Made by a program: the position numbers and the translations under genes. A stretch of 64,000 nucleotides of DNA, from the NCBI GenBank assembly GCA_963978905.1, contig OZ022260.1, positions 19,022,334 through 19,086,333 of the forward strand. Reading direction: 5' to 3'. The stretch comes from Trichostrongylus colubriformis. Taxonomy: Eukaryota; Nematoda; Chromadorea; Rhabditida; Trichostrongylidae. Below are positions 1 through 10,880 of this stretch, in pieces; the first letter of the stretch is position 1, and every line of letters starts with the position of its first letter. The notes beneath the pieces were generated by a model. The model was not told the DNA's origin. It saw only the letters and a list, made by a program, of their open reading frames with translations, and ran no database searches.

Positions 1-113
1 TGTAGAGCAGGAGGACCTCTTTCAAATGATATATGACATGCTGCGGAAACTTGTAATTTCATAGAAAAAAATTTCGCTCGAAAAAAAACGACATTACTTA
101 TGGAATGACCCAA
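1..113 (-). repeat. Arm of a foldback element cut by the window edge
   Basis: The segment ends in a terminal repeat that, read on the - strand, starts TTGGGTCATTCCATAAGTAA and is followed by the target dinucleotide TA at 114-115. It matches the right arm (about 53300-53415) of the complete 52380-53415 element, including the AGAGCAGGA and ATATGA tracts, so this is a second copy whose other arm lies outside the window. Confidence 0.8.
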
Positions 114-769
114 TACATAGAGATTTGTCAGTTTGAAATGCATTTGCTAATTCCTATACATTCAACAAATACCACTTTCCATCTAATCTATCACTCACAG
201 ACTTGCACGCTTGGAAGAATTCCATCGGCCTAAAAAAGGGCCGTCAGGAGAAGAATGATAGTGCTTTCTTTTATCACTTGTCCCTGTGTGATGGAAGACC
301 CATGATGCAAATCCCTTGGGGATGCTAGCAACCGTATTGCCAAAAGGAAATCCATTACGAAGAACAAAAAGCATCCCAACATCCGAAATCCAATTTATAC
401 CTTTCCGCTAACCATCGGACATATGAAAAAGCGAACGCTGAATCAAGACGCAGAATGGAATGCGGCAAAAGAAGTGAAAGATTATTTCTTATTTGTCCTG
501 CAAAGCGAGGATTGTGAATTCTGAGTTCTCCGATAGAAGTTGCTTATGGATGTTGTTGTAGTGAGATTTACCTCCTACTTTACGTTTGATTACGTAAGGT
601 TACACAGTAAAGGCTTGAAAGTAAATGAGCTCGAAGGATCAGGGGCTACCCAAACTCAAGCAGATTTCTGAAACATTGCTAGTTCTAAAGCGACTGCTTT
701 TTTTTGTAAGTAAAGGAACGGCGAAGCGCTTGTAGCGTCGAGCCTTATGAGCCCCAGTATCCTTTTAGC
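114..769. other. No recognisable feature
   Basis: I see no coding potential, tandem repeat or paired terminal repeat here. The DNA is A/T-rich with stop codons in all frames. Confidence 0.5.
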
Positions 770-1205
770 TTTAAAGGAATCGTCCATGGAAAATGAGTTT
801 TTGTGTTACCCATACGTTTATGTTGCATTTGCGTAATGTTGGCCTCATGCAAAATTTCACGCGAAAAAATATGAATGTGGCTGAGATACAGCACCGCAAA
901 GAGCGGTATAGGTGGGCGGGGCCTCCGTGTAAAAGCCTCGTCCCGTCGTCCGCCGTGGTCGGAGACGCATTGTAGGAACAGAAGGTTACGTAAACAGTCC
1001 CACTCTCCGTTCCCAACGGCGGCGGACGACGGGACGAGGCTTTTACACGGAGGCCCCGCCCACCTGGACCGCACTTTGTGGTGCTATATCTCAGCCAGAT
1101 TCATATTTTTTCACGTGAAATTTTGCATGAGGCCAACATTAGGCAAATGCAACATAAATATATGGGTAACACAAAAACTCATTTTCCGTGGACGATTCCT
1201 TTAAA
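770..1205. mobile_element. 436-bp palindromic MITE (family A)
   Basis: The two arms (770 to about 953 and about 1019 to 1205) are near-perfect inverted copies, beginning TTTAAAGGAATCGTCCA and ending with its complement. The roughly 65-bp loop is not paired. The element would fold into a hairpin of about 185 bp per arm. The open frames over it read through both arms and are not genes. More diverged copies lie at about 13311-13692 and 56200-56590, and an interrupted fragment lies at about 5478-5800. The superfamily is not assigned; the TTTAAA at both ends may be part of the repeat or a target duplication. Confidence 0.85.
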
Positions 1206-1311
1206 ACTCATCTCAAAACTTCTCAGATCTTAAAAGATATCAAAGGGTATGCAATCCGTTTCGACCTAGGAAAACTAAACGGAAATTTGAACTCCAAATG
1301 AGAGACTTTAA

Positions 1312-1725
1312 AGGCACCGTGAGGGGTAGGGAATAAGTGAGAACTAGGAACACATGACCTCTGAAAACAAGCATTCCACTTCAGAGGAGGTGATGTGGGG
1401 CGAAACTCGTTCTTGAAAACTCACCTTGGGGTCTTCTCACGATCCCGCAGCACAGGTAGCCGTTCCGCAAGTCATCCAAAGGGGGACTTGCCGGCGAGGA
1501 TGGGACAACTTTTGCGGCCGGCCGATTTAGCATCTCTCCGCTCTGTGATCTACTCCGGTAAGTGACGCGGAGAGAAGCGAAAGGGAAGAAGATTTTTGGG
1601 TTGCTATTTCCCGGGTTTTCGCTTTATTCCGTTCTTTCTCTACTGTTGCACTGTCGAGCACACCCTACTTTCATTGTCCCCAATCTGCGTAAGTTATCCC
1701 TCCCGGTGTCCCTTAGAGCTCTTCG
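1312..1725 (+). repeat. Dispersed repeat, family B
   Basis: It begins near AAAGGCACCGTGAGG and carries the blocks AGTGAGAACTAGGAACACAT, ACGATCCCGCAGCAC and CCGTTCTTTCTCTACTGTT. The first half matches 54843-55090 and the second half matches about 21119-21340 and 63600-63900. All copies are diverged and incomplete. I found no protein and no terminal repeats. Confidence 0.55.
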
Positions 1726-4537
1726 GAGATATTGGGATGTACAAGACTTTCGTTTGGGTTTTGTCCTCTTTTTTCACTTCTTTTTCTATATTTTTTACAA
1801 AATGCATAAATGTATTCGATAAAGTTTCCTGAGCCGTATAAAATCCACTCATTTGCTGTTCTAAGGATGCTGAATTATGGACAAAAGCTTGGTATCAGCC
1901 GGGACTGGAACACGCTCTCCATGCTTTCCGGGAGCACGTAACGTTTGAATGGTGACATTCAAACGATATGGTAAAGGTGCCATTAAAAAAGCTTAGTTAT
2001 GTAAAAGGAGTCTCGGCAGTGTCATGGATTAGCACATATGTATGTACGCTCAGGAATGGGAAACCAAGGAGAAAAATGCGCATTTTCGGCACCTGCTCCC
2101 TTGTTGTCGAGAGTAAAGCTAGTCTTCTTCGTTCATATCGAACGATCTTAGGTGAGCAATACATCCTTGATCAATTTACTGTCACAACCAAAGTAAATGG
2201 TCAATTAAAACTGTGTTACAAGTTCTCGATGTAAGTGAAGTAGCATAGGTGTTGAAACCTCTGCATCGCAGGTACTCCACATTATTCACTAGCTCTAAAA
2301 TGCGAGACCCTATAAAATGATTCAAAACATAACATCAAGTCAAGAGCTCCATCAATTACATACGTATACTTTGTATAAGCATGAGAACAAAAGTGTGCAG
2401 TGAAATATTAGTTCAATTTTCATCCTCGTTTTTCACAGCGTTCCTTTTGTTAAATGCTTAACTTCGATTATTTTTTGACTAACTTATTTGCTGAATTATT
2501 GCAAATTATCCAGAAAAAACCAACCAAGTGTGACTGATTAAAAAATCCAGCAGACAGACGGAGTTACATCCGATAATAGACAGAAACGGGAACATGGCAG
2601 AGATAGAAAAGTGGTGAATGATCGCCGTATTTGGCGAAGCCGGTTTAAAAGTAGTCGACGATTTAAACCACATTGAAGTACTAGTATGGGCACCAGAGAA
2701 CAACTTATCCGTGCTTAGCTCTAATGTTGTTCCAGAAGAAAAATCTACTCCTGAAATCCTCTGCTTTCCAGGAAAATTTGGAGGTTATCAAGAAATGAAT
2801 TAATCAGGAAAGAAGCATTGTTAGCATTTTCGAGGTTTCTTCTACGTTAGAAGACTAATTCCATTGAATTTTCGATTTATTTTCAACGGCGGCGTCCAAT
2901 CTGGTTAAGCACGACAAGCCAGACGCTAGGCAATGGATCAGAGATAAAGAATAACATCGGTCAAAAAGGACCCGCTGCATTGCCTAACCTCGGCAGATCA
3001 TAATTCCGCTAAAACACAATTGATTGCGAGGAAACAAAAAAAAATATTAAATTCAGAACATTTTTCTCTGCACTAACTTTGCAATGGACGGAGGTGGTGT
3101 AGTGACAAGTGGCGCGCGACCCATTCTCATGGTGCGTATCAAATCCCGCATTAATGCGAGCCCAGGTCATACAAGTCTTCCATTCCTGTGGAGTCGGTAA
3201 ATTGGCAGCAGGCTCGTCTGGGAGGATAAAAAGCACTGATTCGTACATCGGCTGGCTACCGCAAGTCATTATAAGCCACGTCACCTCTCTTGACGTAAAC
3301 TTCTAAGGCTACTCTCCTGTTATCCATGGCCAGAAACAATCGTTATAATCCTTGTTATTTGCGACGTATTTCCTAGAAGTTCTACTTCGCGCTATCACTC
3401 AAAAGTAGTACATTTTTATGGTTTGAAAAAAACGCTTGAAATTACGCGCCTTGTGGAAATCGTATTTGAGCTTTATATTTATATGAAAGTGCAGGCTTTT
3501 TCCTTTCCCTACAAGCTAATACCCAAGTAATCTGGAAGGTCGCAAAATTCAGTGCTGAGAAATCAAGGCGAAGTGGTCGACGTAAAAAAGGGGAATCTTT
3601 TTGTCCGACCTGATAAAAGTGCAGGCTCAAGGTAGTTCAGAGCTGTAATATCTTGGAAATTTTCGTATACAGGAGTAAGTTGAAAAGAGCTCGGCTTTAC
3701 CTTTATCGTAAACTTTATGTGAACTTTCTAATAGAAATGTATTATATATGAATGTAATAGAAATGTATTATAGGTATCATGGCATAGGAACCAAAGCCAC
3801 CTCCATGCTGGACTAGTCACAGTCAACCGCTACTACGCAATGAGCTGTTCTCAGTCGCTTGCTCAGAATCGATAACTCAAATCAATTTCGTCGAACTGTA
3901 CAGCCCCAGAGCCCTGTGTATCGAAGGGTAACGGTGAAAAGGATTATGGCACAAAGCAGTAAGATTAAAATAAAAGCTTTGATTTTCCGAAGCGGGTGAT
4001 CAGACAAAATCTGGTGCCTGGAGAAGGCTGTTTATGGCATTGAATCTTTCTTTTGTCGTTTCTTCCCAGCACTTTTTGTTTTCGGTTTGACACAAGCGAC
4101 TAAGGCGTTCCGGCTGAGAAACGCGGCTCCAAAACGACGCACACGCTCTCTTTTTGCAAAAAATTGAGGTGTTGTGAAAACAAAAGACTTCGTTTACGCG
4201 CTGCAGAAAGATTAGCAGGGCTGAGAAAAAGCTTTTTATGCCCAGCCGTTCACGGTCATTCTTCAAGTGAATTATGGTCAGTCAATGAGCATATGAGATA
4301 ATTTGCTGGAGTGCCCTTTTTTGTCAAACACCTGCTCGACTGATAGGCACGGCGCACTGACTGGGCGGTCCCCACAACAAAAGTCCATAACTCGTCCCAA
4401 CGTGGTATAGAAACTAGAAAAAAATTGGCAGATATGATAATGTCCACACCATCTTGGACATACTCGAAGTGAGCGGAAATCCGCTGTTGCAAACGATGCC
4501 CCATGGATGGCCCACAGATGCTATGAGCTAACGCACA
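1726..4537. other. Mostly unannotatable intergenic DNA
   Basis: Only short unsupported open frames are present. A segment at about 1856-1955 resembles 11389-11480 (shared ATTATGG and CCATGCTTT blocks) and is probably another low-copy dispersed repeat. At about 3720-3770 the ATGTATTATA block is repeated in tandem. Nothing else could be supported. Confidence 0.4.
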
Positions 4538-4546
4538 TCCTGCCCC

Positions 4547-4787
4547 GGGTGCGTACCCTTACGTCAGCATTTCGCGCCGTGGCATGTCGCAAGCGAAGCA
4601 ATGCGAACGAGCTAAAGGCGTTATGTTGTTGGGTCCTGAAGCGATCACATGTCAACTGCGTTGCGCGCCCCTAGCATTAATACCTGTAATCGTTCTAAGA
4701 CCCAACTATAGCGACGCGCATAGCTCGTACACACTGCGTCGCACGCCGCTCGTCGTCGTGCGAAATCCTGACATAAGGGTACACACA
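4547..4787. mobile_element. Mutator-type MITE, copy 1 (family C)
   Basis: The terminal inverted repeats read GGGTGCGTACCCTTACGTCA on the left and their diverged complement (GACATAAGGGTAC) on the right, and the body is partly palindromic. The flanks TCCTGCCCC (4538-4546) and CTCTGCCCC (4788-4796) look like a decayed 9-bp target duplication. It is related to the element at 5544-5774, where the 9-bp duplication is exact. A 9-bp duplication with GG-starting ends fits Mutator-like elements, but no transposase is present. Confidence 0.7.
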
Positions 4788-5477
4788 CTCTGCCCCCGTG
4801 TGATCTTGAAGGACGACGCTGGAATGCTCAGGGGTTGGGCATAGGCTGACGCTAATAACTTTTCGCAATCAGTAGTACACGAACAACAGCAACCTGCGTC
4901 ACTGACATACACAATGAGGAAGATCGATGAAAATATCTCGTGGAACACAGGAAGCACAAAGAGATATAATAAATTTATGTTGAACTAAAATGGGATGAAT
5001 GGGCTAGTAAACAAACACAACAGAAAGACTGCACTATGTAATTACACACGCCTGGGTCTCACTACGAGCCCCTTCCGACGACACACTGCTATGAACTCAT
5101 TGGGATTTTTCACTATAATAGACACCCTTTTTCCACTCTTCCGCTTATTCTCCCTTTCATTATTCCCACTCATTAGTTGCTGCTTGCTGTTTCACCTATT
5201 TAACATCATCAGGAATGAAATCAAATTCGCCCTACGCAACATCAAATGACAGTGGCGTTGGCCTGCCTGATGCGTGTAGTTTTCGGTAAAGCGCGCTGGA
5301 ATTGCAGTAGCTTCCCAAAGGCATGTTTTTCGAGGCGATTTTCACCACACGTTGTTTTTTCTGAGCTCGAATGCTCGTTTATAGACAGAGGGCAGCGTAT
5401 TGAAATACGGTTACCTTCCATGTACACCTCTTCAAAATACTGAGGGACTCCGGGTAAGTGCCCACCGCATCGTCCGC
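4788..5477. other. No recognisable feature
   Basis: Only short unsupported open frames are present and no repeat structure was noticed. Confidence 0.4.
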
Positions 5478-5800
5478 TGCGGTTGGGAACTGAAAGTGGG
5501 ACTGTTCACATAGTTTTCTGTTCCCACTACGCATCTCCGACTGGGGTTTGTACCCTAATGTCAGGATGCCGCATGACGATGAGCGGCGTGCGACACAGTG
5601 TGTGCGAGCTTTGCGCGTCGCGGTAGTTGGGTCTTGGAACGATTACAACGTAATGCAAATGGTGCGATACGCAGCTGACTTCTAATCACTTCGGGACCCA
5701 ACAATTTAGCTCGTCCGCATTGTTTGACTTGCGACATGCCGCAGTGCGGCATCCTGACATTAGGGTACAGACCCCTCCGACTGCGGCCGTCTGGGGGGCA
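5478..5800. mobile_element. Old family-A palindrome fragment interrupted by a younger MITE
   Basis: The flanks 5478-5543 and 5784-5800 match the loop-proximal part of the family-A palindrome at 770-1205 (blocks GTGGGACTGTT, CTGTTCCCACTA, TCTCCGACTGCGG). The continuity is broken by the 231-bp element at 5544-5774. The order of events is therefore clear: the family-A copy was present first. Confidence 0.65.
5544..5774. mobile_element. Mutator-type MITE, copy 2, with exact 9-bp target duplication
   Basis: The right end, read inward, is GGGTCTGTACCCTAATGTCA, and the left end differs from it by one base over 30 positions. Both sides are flanked by CTCCGACTG (5535-5543 and 5775-5783). The 231-bp body contains further inverted segments but no open frame. 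Target duplication size and terminal sequence point to a non-autonomous Mutator-like element. A partial third copy is at about 22270-22388. Confidence 0.88.
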
Positions 5801-8087
5801 GCTACTTATTCTAAGGCTCTTTTCCCCTGTGGATAACAGAGAAACTACTTTTTCCGTGCACAACTCCTTCAAATGTGAAAAGAGCAAGAAGCAAAAAACA
5901 AACACCACGTAGCGCTATGTTGTTATGTCATAAGGGGATTAGTGTTGTTGAAAAGGATCAGCAGAATGCTATTCGAATGCTACTCCACGGTGGAGCTCTT
6001 GCAAACAAATGTGGCGAGTGGAAGTTTGCAATAAGAATTCGGCCGGTTAGGTGTCATTCAGCGACACATGCAAAAGTGGGGAGGGCCTTTCATGACTGAA
6101 AATTCGAGTAGAAGCTATCCAGGTATTTTGATACGATAAACTCCGACGATTGATAATCAATAGAGGTGTGAACGAGTTGATCAAGTACCTTCTAGCTGAC
6201 TTCCAGTTCTTCATTTCCACGGAAAAAGAGTTCACCGCAAACCTAAGGGGAACTCCCTCATTAGCCTTATTAATAGTTCGTGCATGAGTTGTCTTATTCG
6301 GATTTCTTCATGCATTTTATTATTTCATGATCAATAGCACCGTGTTAATCTCTATGCTAACGCAGAACCGTCAAAGGATACGTTTCCATGACCTTTTTTC
6401 GAGCCCCGCTCGTACTCAGTTAGAAAGAATCACTCATGAGATAGAACTGCTAGTCGCGCTTAAGAAGCAGAATCAGAAACAGTCTTGTATGCTTGAGATT
6501 TGCCATATGTTTTTTAGAGGCACTTGGCCGAATACTGGATTTATCGATGAACCACTAACCAAGTCCCCCTTGGAGGCCATTAAAAGTTCTTGATTAGTAT
6601 TTCGAGGAGTCAACCAGGAAGTTTTCACGTAAGGAGTACCATACCAAACCTCCACAGAAGACAAAGGGAACAAAGAACAGTACGCCTGGAAGGCTTGACA
6701 AAGTGTACAAGCTAGGAGGCGGAGTAATTGTAGGTGACAGGTACCACCTGTGCACTTAAAATCGCGATTCGAGTGGCTGAAGGCAGAATGTTCGACATCA
6801 GTGTGAAAGTTCAAAATATGTATTTTATTCAAAAAACTTAAAAGACCTCTCAAGAATTCGCGAAGGTTTTTTTTGGAAATTTTCGTTATACTCCGGTGTT
6901 CAACAGGACTCAGGCTTGGAACATCGCAATTTTGTTAGGTTATATGATATAAGTTGTATATCAATAGTGCACGTGGCCCTGTCTAAGAGATTTTCGGCGG
7001 GAACAGTTCACGTCTTCTTTTTTTGATTTTTTTTTTGAATAAATAATTTGGAGTCTCACACGTTATGATCATTATGTGGCTCCGAATTAGCGCAATATTA
7101 AATTCGGCTCACAATGTAGGAAAGAGCTGTGCTGAGAAATGAGCTCAGAGATGAACTTCTTACCAAATCAGAGATATCCCCGAATTTTTAGAGATAATCA
7201 GACGAACTTGTAACGAATTCGAAAAAGGGACTCCATTCCGCCCTTCAACTGTTTGCAGAACGTGTTTTCTGATGCGCCCCATCAGTTACGTATGGAAAAG
7301 AGCCACGTGCATTCGTTTTGGGACAATCATGTGCAGCACGCGGCGTTCTAAATAGTGGAAGAAGCTAGGGCAAAATTTAGAGCTCCACTCAAAAGCCCGA
7401 TTGCGTTTTTAACAGCGAACCATTTTCCAACAGCGGTTTCCTTGTATCGCCAACCCTACCGACTATATTGTCCCTTGTAATCAAAAAAGTTATCCCTCGT
7501 CTTTTTTAAAACAAGGTACAACTCCGTCATCCGATGCTCCAAACAACCGCAGTGATCAGACCGGCCTCGAATAGATAAACCTTGGAAATGCCTTCAGCCG
7601 TATCTACCGATCCCTCTCCTCTCCTTCCGTCTCAACTCTCCACTGTCCTACAGATTTTTGCCTTTTGCACTTCACGCAAACAAGTTCTAGGAAATTTAAT
7701 GACAAGGGCTAAATCTGTGTATACAAGTTTTGCGCTAATTTATTATAGTTTCTGCGCAAAGAGGATAGAAGAATGAATGAAAAGGAAGGTGCAGAAACGT
7801 AGCATGACTGAGTTAGCTCAATATGGGCTGCATCAGTGCAGCATATTAAATTACTTCTGGCGATAGCACGAGCACGAGATGAAATTAAATGTAAGCCTTC
7901 ACAGGGTATTAATGACATCATGCGAAGGAGCACGCAGCCCTATCGCATCTTTTTACAACAACATGACAAGCTCAGTTCACCCTTGCGCTTTGCAAAATTT
8001 TAACGGCAACTTAAAGGTCCCGGGAGGGGAGCAAGGAAGAAAGACGTGTTGGAAGAACTCTTTCTTGTAAGCGAACATTCGAGTTAA
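5801..8087. other. No recognisable gene
   Basis: About 2.3 kb without a supportable gene. It includes a poly-T tract near 7018-7040. Short open frames are not supported by composition or motif. Confidence 0.4.
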
Positions 8088-8290
8088 AGGCACCGGGAGG
8101 GGGGCAAGGGCGGAATAACGTTTACGAAAACAATGGCGTCTGAAAACAAACATATGGGTTCGGTAGATACAATGTGTAACGAAACCAGCGTTGAAAAACG
8201 CGCCGTGAGACGGTATTTGGCCCCGGGGCGCGCTTCCGTCCGAACTGCAAGCTTCCGTGGCCGAGCCACGCTTCGTTCATTTTGAAGCTT
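8088..8290 (+). repeat. Dispersed repeat, related to family B
   Basis: It starts AAAGGCACCGGGAGG, like the 1312 and 54843 copies, and its second half (GCGTTGAAAAACGCG, CAAGCTTCCGTGGCCGAG) reappears at about 8845-8945 with substitutions. It is non-coding. Confidence 0.5.
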
Positions 8291-8414
8291 GTCTTCGGCC
8301 TGATGTAACCTTATTTTTGAATTATTTCCTCTTTACTGTTTTCTAGTGACATATTTTACTTGTTTACTTATAAATCTTCTTAATTGTGCATTTCTATACC
8401 TGAAAATCTCAGAA

Positions 8415-8632
8415 GGGTCAAATAAAGTCGGGGGAGACGCAACTTTGCGTCGACGTCGATGCTCCTTTACCTTACTAGGCTTAGGCTAAAATTGATATCC
8501 CCTCCTCCCACATTGAAAAGCATCTGTCAAAGCATAGGTCTCATCAGCTTTAGCCTAACCCTAGGAAGGGAAAGAAGCTTTGACGTGGGTAAAAATTTTG
8601 CCTCTCCCCCCCCCCCCGACTTTATTTGACCC
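8415..8632. mobile_element. 218-bp TIR MITE (family D)
   Basis: The ends are inverted repeats: GGGTCAAATAAAGTCGGGGG on the left and its complement on the right (CCCCCGACTTTATTTGACCC), followed inward by GAG/CTC. An inner inverted pair (TAGGCTTAGGCTAAA with TTTAGCCTAACCCTA) lies near the centre. The right end includes a run of 12 C. No clear target duplication was seen, so the superfamily is open. Confidence 0.75.
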
Positions 8633-8814
8633 GTAAGTACATCTAGAAACAATATAAGAAAGAACAAAGTGAAAACTAAAAGGAAAAAACAAATCTATAT
8701 TAGAACCATCTTCTTTTGGCACCATGCCAAGGCATCAAATTGGCGAGTTTGTGCAATGGCGGCCACTCAAGCTCGTCCACACTACGTCTGTTCTACCGTA
8801 AGCCAAAATTACCC

Positions 8815-8960
8815 CTCCTGGTGTCTTTAAGAAGAGATAATGTGCAACGGAACTCGCGTTGAAAAACGGGCGTTTGTGGCGCTTTTGCGATCTTACCGCG
8901 CTTCACTTCAAGCTGCATGCTTCAGTGGCCGAGTTGCTTGCCGACAACGGGTGGCGAAGG
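8815..8960 (+). repeat. Second copy of the 8160-8280 repeat
   Basis: The blocks GCGTTGAAAAACGGGCG, CAAGCTGCATGCTTCAGTGG and GCCGAG match 8188-8265 in order and spacing. It is non-coding. Confidence 0.45.
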
Positions 8961-9039
8961 TAACGTACTGCCAACTGATGTCAAGTAGGGCAAGTTTGAT
9001 CTCATTCATGATGCTGTTAAACGAGTGTTGAGCATAGGT

Positions 9040-10880
9040 GTTACACGGAGAGGACTGCCACTCAACACTGGCCCCTCTTAGCAGACATTGAGCTCCTCAA
9101 GGCTACAAGGACCGAAAGCGAACAGAGAATAAGATAATGGAAGCTGCACAAAGTTGAAATGGACGATCTCAGGAGGAAGACACTAGATGTTCCAGATCTA
9201 TAGGTCCGACTTAGGGGACCTGGAAAAAAAGCAGGTGAGATAAACTTGAAATGAGCAAAGGAAACACTGGGATGAACTCGTGGTGGTTTCATAGGAGACA
9301 AAGCGGCAAGGTTCTGGAACGAAGAGACTCATAGGGTAGAAAGAGGAAGCATACAAGCGCTGACCGAAAGCGAAGAGCACAGAACATCTCGACAGCTACA
9401 AACGTTGCAAGAAGCTTTTCAAGGCAGCTGTGACCAAAGCAAAGTATACAGAAATGGATGCCTTGAACGAAAGGTTGGATGGGAAGGAGGCAGAAAAGTT
9501 CGTCTTCAGGCTGGCTAAAGCGAGACATCGAGTCACCCAAGACATCGGGGTGGTTAAGGCGGTAAAGTGCAGCGAGGGTGCCATTCTGAGGAAACCAGCC
9601 GAGGTCAAAAGGAGATGGCGGGAGTACTTCGATGGGCTTCTAAACAATGAATTCCCTCGTAAGTAGGGTCCACAGCAGGAGGCTACGGCTAGATCCATTC
9701 TTCCATGGACGACGGGATAAGTTAGCCTAATGCTAGGGGGAAAAGATTAGGAAGACCGTAGGTCAACATGGTGTACCAACCGAGGAATGCAAGGCACTTG
9801 GAGAGTATGGGTTGGAGTGGCTCACACGTTTTCTGAACATGATATCCGTCATCCGGATGCGTGGAGAACCAGCACCATCGTTTCCATATTCAAACACAGG
9901 CGAGCGCCATGGAATGTTCCAACTACTGAGGAATAAAGTTTACGGATCACACCATGAAGCTGTACGAACGAGTGGATGACATGAGGCTAAATGAGATCAT
10001 CACCATCTCTCGAGAGCAGTCTGCGATCATTCCCGAGCCGTCCACGACGGATGTCGACCGTCTACGCTGGCCAGTCGAGAACAACACACACCAGAGCACC
10101 TAGTCTCCCTCATACAAGATATTTACGACGGGGCCAAGCCTGTAATACGCACCCCTCAGTGGTTGACAACTAAGCTGCAGATTTCTATAGGGGTACACCA
10201 AGGTTCAGCTCTGAGCCCGTCCATCTTCGTGCTCACACTGGATGGCATTGTGAAAAAGGCTTCGTGGAAGGACCATTGAAGACCATTCCCTAGATTGAGG
10301 ACATTGCCCTAATGGCGGATACCAGAGAACTTCGGAGGTAAAGAGACAGAAGGAAAGGATGGCAAAGAATGGCCTACGGCTGAACTTCAAGAAGACGGGA
10401 TTCCTTTCGAGGCCTATCGTGGACCCTCATGGGTAAGCATCGGAAGGGTTTGGACTTCCGATGCTTCACCTATGACAAACCCTGAAAAGTGATAGCCACG
10501 GTAGGCACGGTAGACAGGTCGTGAAATATCGAAATGGGGATGCTGAAGTGGGCGTGCGGCGGACGTGGCTCAACAGGATCGGGAACGAGGGCATCAGAGC
10601 GGCCACACAGGCAGCCCAGTCCAACAAAAGTTGAGGGGGCAGCGGCTACAATGATACTGGCACATGCGGAGAAGGTCGGCAAGCCACACAATTAGGTTGT
10701 AGAGTCCGAGGTTTCCAGCAAACGACCGCGGGGAGCCTCAAAAAAAAAATGTGGAGGGACGTCACAAGACTGACCTCGCAGAAGTGAAAGCCACGACAGA
10801 GGATGTCTTGTATAGAAGGAAGTGGCTACAACTGACGAAAACACCGGATCCTGGGGTGCCAAGCCAGGAAAAGAAGAATG
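9040..10880 (+). pseudogene. Decayed LINE reverse transcriptase
   Basis: Translation in shifting + frames gives, in order, an endonuclease-RT linker (9340-9666, including AVTKAKYTEMDALNERLDG and a RRWREYFDGLLN block), an RT entry region with ECSNYRG-like and ERSTTDA-like remnants (about 9880-10040), the palm block GVHQGSALSP (10190-10219), a TRLDRIRNE-like region (about 10540-10600), and a C-terminal block DLAEVKATTEDVLYRRKW (about 10770-10840). These match the general order of non-LTR retrotransposon polyproteins. Many frameshifts and stops show it is dead, and the catalytic FADD box is degraded (reads as ALMAD near 10305). It differs clearly in sequence from the RTE element at 57.8-61 kb. 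The clade was not assigned; RTE/BovB-like is a guess. Confidence 0.8.

Noticed and set aside
875..1204. 109-codon frames on both strands
   Set aside because: They lie in a palindromic MITE. The same sequence is read twice.
3009..3284. 91-codon frame on the - strand with GFDTHHENGSRATCHYTTS
   Set aside because: It resembles the chance translations of tRNA-derived repeats. There is no domain, and no paired repeat copy in this window to prove it.
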